From the NCBI GenBank assembly GCA_005789375.1, contig SXXZ01000153.1:1-8899 (forward strand): 8,899 bases of DNA. The letters run 5' to 3'. The notes under the pieces were generated by a model that saw only the letters and a program-made list of their open reading frames with translations, had not been told where the DNA came from and ran no database searches. Made by a program: the position numbers and the translations under genes. Below are positions 1 through 5,445 of this stretch, piece after piece. Origin of the DNA: Verrucomicrobiales bacterium. Lineage in GTDB: Bacteria; Verrucomicrobiota; Verrucomicrobiae; Limisphaerales; UBA9464. The number at the start of each line of letters is the position of its first letter. The first letter of the stretch is position 1.

Positions 1-83
1 CGGTAGGTAGGCCAGTCGGCGGCCCGGGCGGAAGCCACGGCCCAGACGGCTGCCGATACGATCAAAGTGCAGAATCGGTTCAT
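1..83 (-). CDS. Secreted PQQ-like beta-propeller protein (5' end only)
   Basis: Only the first 27 codons are in the window; the gene runs off the left edge. The visible N-terminus is a typical Sec signal peptide: a short basic start (MNR), a hydrophobic stretch (TLIVSAAVWAVA), and a small-residue cleavage region (SARA or ARAA) just before ADWPTYR. The ADWPxYR start of the mature chain is characteristic of secreted PQQ-like (WD40/quinoprotein-fold) beta-propeller proteins in Planctomycetes and Verrucomicrobia, so this is my best call. No propeller repeat itself is visible. The ATG overlaps the TGA of the upstream ABC ATPase as ATGA at 80-83, and no Shine-Dalgarno is seen, so translation is probably by reinitiation. 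It is the eighth and last visible gene of the operon. It could act as a periplasmic scaffold or as a quinoprotein enzyme; the missing sequence would decide. Confidence 0.7.
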   Translation of the reverse strand, partial: MNRFCTLIVSAAVWAVASARAADWPTY

Positions 84-781
84 GATGCGGAGTCGTTAAA
101 TGAGGGAAATGCGGATGGAATCGCCCAGTGCCCAGCCTCCAATCGGAGACGTTGGGTCGCATAGCGATTGGCCTCGGAACCGTGGGTGACCAGCACCACT
201 GTGCCCCCGGAGCGACGGTAGTGATCCAAGTGCTCCAGCACCCGGGCCGCATTGTCGGGATCCAAATTGCCGGTCGGTTCATCGGCCAAAATCAAGGACG
301 GTCGCTTGACCAAGGCTCGCGCCAAAGCCACCCGCTGCCGCTCACCAGCACTCAGCGTCGCGGGGTTTGCATCGCGGCGCTCGGTCAAGCCCAGCGCATC
401 GATCCATCGATCGGCTTCTGACGGCTCAACAGCAGCCCCCGGCGGCAGTCCGGAAAGCACGTTGCGGTGCACGCTCAGGTAGGGCACGAGGTGGAATAAT
501 TGGAAGACAAAGCCCACCGACCGCGCCCGATATCGAGCCCTCTCGACAGCGTTGATGCGAGTCAACTCCACCCCGTCGATTCGCAAGGTTCCACTCTCCG
601 CCCGAAGCAGCGCTCCGAGCATGAGCAACAAGGTGCTCTTGCCCGATCCACTAGCGCCTTGGATCACCACGAACTCACCGCGCTCCACGCGCAGGGACAA
701 ATCGGTGACACCAGCCACCACGCCGGGTTTGGAGGCGTAATTCCGGGTAAGGCCCGAGGCTTCGATGAGAGGAGTGTTCAT
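80..781 (-). CDS. ABC transporter ATP-binding protein, LolD/MacB type
   Basis: This is the cytoplasmic ATPase that should power the FtsX-type permease encoded just upstream. In the 233-residue product the landmarks are: Walker A GASGSGKST near residues 42-50, Q-loop in FVFQLFHL near 91-98, signature LSAGERQRVALARAL near 143-157, Walker B LILADEPTGNLD near 163-174, and the switch histidine in VTHG near 198-201. FQ plus ADEPTGNLD is the pattern of the LolD/MacB/FtsE branch rather than of importers. The signature reads LSAGE instead of LSGGE, a mild substitution. I chose the ATG at 781, four bases after the permease stop, because MNTPLIEASGLTRNY matches the usual family N-terminus and a GGA lies at a suitable distance. 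The ATG at 793 would add four residues and overlap the permease by 8 bases. The stop overlaps the next start as ATGA. The family serves lipoprotein release, efflux or cell-division complexes; the substrate here is unknown. Confidence 0.93.
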   Translation of the reverse strand: MNTPLIEASGLTRNYASKPGVVAGVTDLSLRVERGEFVVIQGASGSGKSTLLLMLGALLRAESGTLRIDGVELTRINAVERARYRARSVGFVFQLFHLVPYLSVHRNVLSGLPPGAAVEPSEADRWIDALGLTERRDANPATLSAGERQRVALARALVKRPSLILADEPTGNLDPDNAARVLEHLDHYRRSGGTVVLVTHGSEANRYATQRLRLEAGHWAIPSAFPSFNDSAS

Positions 782-785
782 GGCG

Positions 786-1943
786 TCATCCATCGGCTCG
801 GAGTGTTTCGGCCGGGTCTTGCGATACGGCCATCATCGCCGGCAGGAAACTGGAAGCGGCCGCGAAAAGCGGCGTCCAAGTCAGGGCCGGCCCGATCAGG
901 GTGGGATCCATTTTCAACGAGGCCGCCGTCACCGGAAACAAAACTGGCCCCCAGCGCAACGCCACGAGGGTCCCGACAACCCATCCCAACGCACCGCCCA
1001 ATCCGCCCAGCAACACCGCCTTGCCCAAGAACAACGCCGCAATGCGTGAAGAGCCTGTCCCCAAGGCACGCCACAAACCGATCTCCACCCGACGCTGGCG
1101 CACGTTCAAAACGGCCAGTACCAAAATCCACACGGCCGCCACCAGCAAGGTCATCGGTACGGCAAAGGCGCTCACCCGTTCCGAGGCTTGCCGTTGCTTG
1201 GCCCGCGCGTCAGCTAGTGCGCGCATTTGAATCACCCGAGCCTCCGGCAACAATCGCGACAGCGCCTCGCGGATCTGCGGCAAAGGATCCTGATCGGCCG
1301 TCAGGCACAGGCAATCGATGGCCTTGATCTCGCTGATGCGACCCGGCAACCCGAGGGCGATTTGCGCATCCGACAAGGCGGTGTAGAGCCGCACGTCTTC
1401 GTCGGTTCCCGACTCCACCAAAACCCGTTCCACGCGAAGTGTTCGCCCGGCCACTTCCACAGTCCCGCCCACCTTCACTCCCAATCGCTCGGCCAAAATG
1501 CTCCCGAGTTGAGCCGTTCCCGGGGCGATGCGAAAACCCATGGGCTGCTTTTTTTCTCCCGGCCCGACCACTGTGTCACCCAATCCCGTGAGCAGGCACT
1601 CGTGGCCACCCAGGCGAATCCGCCGTTCCAAGACGGGTGTCAGGTGATTGAAGGTGATGAAGGTTCCAGCACCCGCCGCCAAGCGAGTCACGGTGTCCGC
1701 CGGCAACGTGTTCTCCGAATAGCCTTCCAGAAAAAACCGCTCGGGATCGGTGTCCTTGGGAAGGATTCGCAAGTTGAACCCCATGTCCCGAACCACACGC
1801 CGGGTCTCGCGTTCTGCAGCCGCGGTGAGCAGGTGCACGGCCGTGAGCAAGGTCACCGCACCGGTTAATGCGACGAGCATCAGGGCGGAGTTGAGGCGAG
1901 AGTACCACCCTTCCCTCAAGATGTTCTGGAGAGTGAAGTTCAT
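786..1943 (-). CDS. FtsX/MacB-type ABC transporter permease
   Basis: This 385-residue inner-membrane protein has the classic MacB/LolC/FtsX layout. One membrane helix lies near residues 19-41. A large periplasmic (MacB_PCD-like) domain spans about 42-258. Three C-terminal helices lie near 262-280, 306-330 and 353-373. The cytoplasmic loop motif RRVEIGLWRALG at 284-295 and the tail DPAETLRADG at 376-385 are hallmarks of the FtsX domain. Such permeases dimerise and use ATP to drive mechanical work on periplasmic substrates or partners rather than simple transport. The periplasmic domain carries a CLC at 211-213. I chose the start at 1943 because it overlaps the upstream stop as ATGA (1940-1943) and gives a normal N-terminus (MNFTLQNILREGWYSRL). 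An in-frame ATG at 2018 would add 25 residues that lie inside the upstream gene and look non-native. The partner ATPase follows after 4 bases. The substrate is unknown. Confidence 0.92.
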   Translation of the reverse strand: MNFTLQNILREGWYSRLNSALMLVALTGAVTLLTAVHLLTAAAERETRRVVRDMGFNLRILPKDTDPERFFLEGYSENTLPADTVTRLAAGAGTFITFNHLTPVLERRIRLGGHECLLTGLGDTVVGPGEKKQPMGFRIAPGTAQLGSILAERLGVKVGGTVEVAGRTLRVERVLVESGTDEDVRLYTALSDAQIALGLPGRISEIKAIDCLCLTADQDPLPQIREALSRLLPEARVIQMRALADARAKQRQASERVSAFAVPMTLLVAAVWILVLAVLNVRQRRVEIGLWRALGTGSSRIAALFLGKAVLLGGLGGALGWVVGTLVALRWGPVLFPVTAASLKMDPTLIGPALTWTPLFAAASSFLPAMMAVSQDPAETLRADG

Positions 1944-3145
1944 CGTCTGGACGCACGGAACCAAAGACCGAGACCCACGGCAAAGAAGACCGACAAAGCC
2001 CCCGCCAAGACGAACCAAAGACCCCGACCCGGGTTCGTTGGCGTAGTAGCGGGCGGTGGCTTCGACAGCGCGGTCGATGAGGTCAACGCCGTAGGAACCA
2101 TCGAAGCAGTCGGGTTCGTCGAAGTCTCGAAAGTGGCCGGAGCGGCGCCGGTATTGAGTGGCTCAGCGGGATCGGATTCCGACCCGAGCACCGTTTCGAC
2201 CGATTCCTCGGAATAACCCAGCGAGGTCCCGGATGAGGGCGGCCGACGACGCCCAGGATTCTGCGGTCCGCGTTCGACAATGCGGCTAATTTCGGCCCGC
2301 ACCATGGGGTTGCCCGGATCAAAGCCCAGCGTGTCCAAGGCGGCCTGCTGCAACTCTCGTCCCCAACGCCCCGGCAGGAGAGGTCCCTTCAACCAAGCCC
2401 GATCCAAATCGCATTCGCAGTCCTGACCAATGAGCAGCAACCGATCCCGCAAGGCCGTTTGCGTGATGAGCGGCCCTTCCAAGGGTGAACCCAACCGGCG
2501 TCCTCGACCAAAAACGAGGACCACCCGAGGTGAATCCGTGGACGCAGGATCCAAGCCTAAGCCCCAGACCAGCACCTTCTCGGCCACCTGTTCCTTCAAC
2601 GACACGGCCACCATTTGAGGCGGGGTCTCCACCGGCTTGGGCATCGAAGACAGCAACCGCGCCGTTGCGGTAATGGCAGAGTCGACATCCTGACGGACTC
2701 GGGCATTGGCCTCCCCATCGGTGCCTTCAAGCAATAAAACCAGCGCGTAAGCACGAAGCCCTTCGCGATACACCCGCTCCCGTAGCGGCGACGTCACCGC
2801 CATCTCGACGCCCCGCAGCACCGCCGTTGCATCGGAAGGATTCGGCAACGGCAGGCTCAGGATACGCCCTTCCACATCGCGCAAGTACAACCCGGCGGTG
2901 CGCGGAAAGCCCCCGCCCGCGGGATCTTCGTCCCAAACCACGTTAGAATCGCGCAGCAGCAATTCGGCCTTGGAACGCACCTCCGCTGAAGCACCCGATT
3001 CGGGCACCCAGCGCAATCGATAGGCTTCTAGGCCCAGATCCACAAAGCCGGTGTCGCGGACCGAGTAGCGGCACGCCCAGGCGGACACAGCTACAAAAAA
3101 CACGAACCACCCCAGCTTCTTTCGAAATTGATTCCAGCTCTTCAT
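1940..3145 (-). CDS. Membrane-anchored protein of unknown function with CxC motif
   Basis: I do not recognise a named family for this 401-residue protein. It starts with a basic segment and a hydrophobic stretch (about residues 11-24) ending at Cys25 in SAWACRYSVRDTGFVDLG. This could be a signal anchor, a cleaved signal or, less likely, a poor lipobox (Trp at -2). Residues 26-295 look like a soluble, mixed alpha/beta envelope domain. It contains a striking stretch: VVLVFGRGRRLGSPLEG at 208-224, then DCECDLDRAWLKG at 242-254 and LPGRW at 257-261. Residues about 296-373 are a Pro/Ser/Thr-rich linker. A transmembrane helix (LWFVLAGALSVFFAVGLGLWF) lies at 376-396, followed by a short RASRR tail, which suggests a C-terminal cytoplasmic end. 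Cys25, Cys243 and Cys245 could bind metal or form disulfides (inference). I chose the start at 3145 because of GGGAGG nine bases upstream and an ATGA overlap with the ThiF-like gene. A longer frame to 3394 lies inside that gene and lacks a sensible N-terminus. Confidence 0.85.
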   Translation of the reverse strand: MKSWNQFRKKLGWFVFFVAVSAWACRYSVRDTGFVDLGLEAYRLRWVPESGASAEVRSKAELLLRDSNVVWDEDPAGGGFPRTAGLYLRDVEGRILSLPLPNPSDATAVLRGVEMAVTSPLRERVYREGLRAYALVLLLEGTDGEANARVRQDVDSAITATARLLSSMPKPVETPPQMVAVSLKEQVAEKVLVWGLGLDPASTDSPRVVLVFGRGRRLGSPLEGPLITQTALRDRLLLIGQDCECDLDRAWLKGPLLPGRWGRELQQAALDTLGFDPGNPMVRAEISRIVERGPQNPGRRRPPSSGTSLGYSEESVETVLGSESDPAEPLNTGAAPATFETSTNPTASMVPTALTSSTALSKPPPATTPTNPGRGLWFVLAGALSVFFAVGLGLWFRASRR

Positions 3146-3945
3146 AATGCATTGCCTCCCGTGCTTTGAGCGCAATCCACACAGCCGGGAATCCGCCCGA
3201 TCTTCAACTGAGACATACGGTACGTTCGCAAATCGCAAGTCAGTAATCTCCCGGCCAAAGGAGGCGCACACCCGGTGATGACCTTGATGGCCTCGAGGGC
3301 GGCCATCCCTCCGGCCGTCCCCGACACGGCCCCCAGCACGGGAAATTTCCGAGTCCATGTCTGGCTTTGCTGCGGGTACAGGCACCGCAGGCATCCGGTG
3401 ACTCCCGGCACGAATGTGGTCAGGTGAAACTCCAGATCATAGACGGCCGCTTCCACCATCGGCCGCCCCTGACGCAGGGCCTCGCGGTTCATCAAGTAGC
3501 GCTCCTCAAAGAGGGGGGCGCAATCCACCACGACATCGGCCAGGCCCACCAATCGCGCGGCGTTGTCTTCCGAGATATTGGCCGGCTCGGCCACGATTTC
3601 CACCCGCGGATTCAAGGCCTTCAATCGCGCCACGGCGCAGTCGATGCGAGGCTTGCCGATGTGGTCGTGGGTCATGAGCAATTGGCGGTTGAGGTCGTCA
3701 GACCGTAAATTGCCGCCGTGGGCGAGGATCAACCGCCCGACTCCGGCCGCGGCTAATTCAAAGGCCACCATGCCTCCGAGTCCGCCCACGCGGGACACCA
3801 GCACCGAGGCCCCCTTTAGACGGCGCTGGGCCAACTCACCAAAGCCGCCCACGGGAATTTGCCAGCCGTAGGCCTCCACCTCATCGGCGGTCAGCTCAGG
3901 GCATCGGGCCACGTCCGCTGGAAGCTCAGGATTCAAGGCGTCCAT
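3142..3945 (-). CDS. ThiF/MoeB/HesA-family E1-like protein with degenerate active site
   Basis: At 267 residues this matches single-domain MoeB/ThiF proteins, which adenylate the C-terminus of MoaD or ThiS in molybdopterin or thiamin synthesis. The fold markers are clear: the Rossmann segment VLVSRVGGLGG at 48-58, DDLNRQLL at 83-90, HIGKPR at 95-100, LNPRVEI at 111-117, VVVDCAP at 138-144, paired zinc-type CxxC motifs (C185/C188 and C255/C258), and FPVLGAVSGTAGGMAALEAIK at 201-221. Many residues that bind ATP and Mg in MoeB are changed when aligned by eye. The N-terminal Arg is Trp28, the first Gly of GxGGxG is Arg52, the two Asp of the DxD strand end are His76 and Gly78, the Lys of GxPK is Arg100, and the Asp-Asn of DCTDN is Pro144-Leu145. 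Arg87 remains. It may be a pseudoenzyme or a re-purposed E1. Its place directly after a ModABC-like set hints at a molybdenum link, but this is inference. It overlaps the ATPase gene by 20 bases; no clear Shine-Dalgarno is seen. Confidence 0.9.
   Translation of the reverse strand: MDALNPELPADVARCPELTADEVEAYGWQIPVGGFGELAQRRLKGASVLVSRVGGLGGMVAFELAAAGVGRLILAHGGNLRSDDLNRQLLMTHDHIGKPRIDCAVARLKALNPRVEIVAEPANISEDNAARLVGLADVVVDCAPLFEERYLMNREALRQGRPMVEAAVYDLEFHLTTFVPGVTGCLRCLYPQQSQTWTRKFPVLGAVSGTAGGMAALEAIKVITGCAPPLAGRLLTCDLRTYRMSQLKIGRIPGCVDCAQSTGGNAL
3155..3160 (-). promoter_or_regulatory. Shine-Dalgarno of the CxC membrane-protein gene
   Basis: The minus strand reads GGGAGG nine bases before the ATG at 3145, inside the end of the ThiF-like gene. 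It decides the start of the 401-residue protein against a longer in-frame extension. It also gives an independent ribosome entry point midway through the operon, even though the junction is an ATGA overlap. Confidence 0.7.
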
Positions 3946-4561
3946 CGCGCAAGTGAAGGATTCGGTCGGCGAGGCGTTCGGCTTCGGACCGGTTGTGGGT
4001 GATGTGTAAAATGGTGATGCCCGTGCGATTCCGGATCTCAGTCAGAACGGCAACGATTTCGCCTCGTGTTTGATCATCAAGGGCCGACAAAGGTTCATCG
4101 AGGCATAGCACCGGCGGATGAAAGGCCAGGGCCCGCCCCAAGGCGACACGCTGGCGTTCTCCGCCACTCATCCCCGCCGGAAACCGGTCCAAGAGCGGGG
4201 TCAAGCTCAGCCATTCGGCCAGTTCCCGGGAACGGCTTTCGCGGCGCTCAGGAACCCAGCCACGCACTTCTAAGGCAAACTCCAAGTGCTGACGCACGGT
4301 CAGGTGGTCAAAGAGCGCGCCATCCTGCGGAACCAATCCAATGCCTCTCTGTCCGGGCGGCAAATTTGTGACCTCACGGTCTCCGATCCAAATCGATCCC
4401 GACCGAATCGAACGCAAACCGCAAATCCCTTCGAGCAAGGTGGTTTTACCCGACCCCGTTCGCCCCATGAGAGCGGTATGGCTTCCGGTCGGAATTTCCA
4501 TCGAGAGGTCTCGTAGCTGGAACCCCCCTGCTTGAACCGTGATGTGACGGAGGGAGATCAT
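3926..4561 (-). CDS. ModC-like ABC importer ATP-binding protein without TOBE domain
   Basis: This 211-residue ATPase should energise the ModB-type permease encoded immediately upstream. Landmarks are Walker A GRTGSGKT at 33-40, Q-loop Gln79 in GLVPQDGALFDHLTV, signature MSGGERQRVALGRAL at 131-145, Walker B VLCLDEPLSALD at 151-162, and switch His189 in HITHN. VPQD..LF..LTV and LDEPLSALD are typical of the molybdate/sulfate/spermidine importer branch (CysA/ModC/PotA-like). Full-length ModC is about 350 residues because it carries a C-terminal TOBE/Mop domain that senses oxyanion and can trans-inhibit transport. This protein stops right after the nucleotide-binding domain, so that control is absent. 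The signature begins with Met instead of the usual Leu. The ATG overlaps the permease stop as ATGA (4558-4561), which fixes the start. The substrate is probably molybdate or tungstate by context, but sulfate-like or other oxyanions remain possible. Confidence 0.92.
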   Translation of the reverse strand: MISLRHITVQAGGFQLRDLSMEIPTGSHTALMGRTGSGKTTLLEGICGLRSIRSGSIWIGDREVTNLPPGQRGIGLVPQDGALFDHLTVRQHLEFALEVRGWVPERRESRSRELAEWLSLTPLLDRFPAGMSGGERQRVALGRALAFHPPVLCLDEPLSALDDQTRGEIVAVLTEIRNRTGITILHITHNRSEAERLADRILHLRDGRLES

Positions 4562-5445
4562 TTGTGTTGAAGGGAGGTTCCGCCCCCAAGCCCGGCCCCT
4601 CCCCAGGCACGCACCAAGAGCAAGGCCACCACGGCCGAACCCATCATCAGCAACGACACAGCGACCGCAGCCTCCAACCGACCAACGGACAACTCCAGGA
4701 ACACCGTAGTCGGTAGCACCTCGGTCTTCATGCGGGTGGCTCCCGAGAAGACGAGGATCGGCCCAAATTCACCGAGAGCCCGAGCCCACGCCAAAGTGGC
4801 TGCCGTGAGAATGCCCGGGCGCGCTGCCGGCAACACCACCCGCCAGAAGGCTTGGGCCCGGTTGCAACCCAAGGTCATGGCCACCTGCTCTTGGCGGGGG
4901 TTGATTTGGGCGAAGGTCGTGCGGAGCGTGCGGACCGCGAACGCGCAGGCGACCATGAACTGCGCGAGGATCACGGAAGGCACCGCATAGGTGACCGGAA
5001 ACACCGTTTCGAGGGCCCGAAGCGGGGCCGTCTGGAAGAGGATCAACAAACTCAGACCAATCACCAACGGCGGGAGCACGATGGGGATGTCCAACAAGGC
5101 GTCCAAGAAGGCCCGACCCGGAAACTCGAAGCGGGCCATCAAGTATCCGATCGGCACCGCCACCCACAGCGAGAGCAACGTCGTGAGGGTGCAACTCAAG
5201 AGACTCAATCGGATCGCATACCGAATCTCGGGCGAACCCAAGGCCCGCCACAGGTGCCCCGGCGTGGTGTAGAACAAATCGGCCGCGACCATCGCCAAGA
5301 GCAATATTACATAGGTGCCCCCGATGAGGATTAAGGCCGCCAGAAAACGACGGTCCGAACCAGGATCCAGACCGCGGCGAGACTCATCGACCGAGGGGGA
5401 CAAAGGCGTATCAGAGCGAGAACTCAAGGGAGAGGCTCCTGCCAT
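4558..5445 (-). CDS. modB: ModB-type (molybdate/tungstate-like) ABC importer permease
   Basis: This 295-residue inner-membrane permease would homodimerise to form the channel of a binding-protein-dependent oxyanion importer. Hydrophobic helices are seen near residues 34-57, 78-102, 116-138, 151-172, 210-234 and 257-279. The EAA-type coupling loop that docks on the ATPase is around 186-211 (EQVAMTLGCNRAQAFWRVVLP). It is followed by ARALGEFGPILVFSG at 221-235, the signature I associate with ModB. The first 30 residues are a hydrophilic Ser/Pro/Arg-rich extension that is not usual in ModB. An internal TTG start is possible, but I kept the ATG at 5445, which overlaps the binding-protein gene by 22 bases and shows no strong Shine-Dalgarno. 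The ATPase gene follows with an ATGA overlap. Molybdate versus tungstate cannot be told from the permease, and the unusual binding protein leaves the true substrate open. Confidence 0.88.
   Translation of the reverse strand: MAGASPLSSRSDTPLSPSVDESRRGLDPGSDRRFLAALILIGGTYVILLLAMVAADLFYTTPGHLWRALGSPEIRYAIRLSLLSCTLTTLLSLWVAVPIGYLMARFEFPGRAFLDALLDIPIVLPPLVIGLSLLILFQTAPLRALETVFPVTYAVPSVILAQFMVACAFAVRTLRTTFAQINPRQEQVAMTLGCNRAQAFWRVVLPAARPGILTAATLAWARALGEFGPILVFSGATRMKTEVLPTTVFLELSVGRLEAAVAVSLLMMGSAVVALLLVRAWGGAGLGGGTSLQHK

Noticed and set aside
500..1327. Long plus-strand open frame (275 codons)
   Set aside because: It lies antisense to the FtsX-type permease and its ATPase, both with clear family motifs. 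Its own translation is Arg/Pro/Ser-rich with no domain, typical of a shadow frame in GC-rich DNA.
3146..3394. N-terminal extension of the CxC protein to an ATG at 3394
   Set aside because: These 83 codons overlap the ThiF-like gene, are Arg/Gly-rich and lack a signal. The ATG at 3145 has GGGAGG and is followed at once by a signal-like segment.
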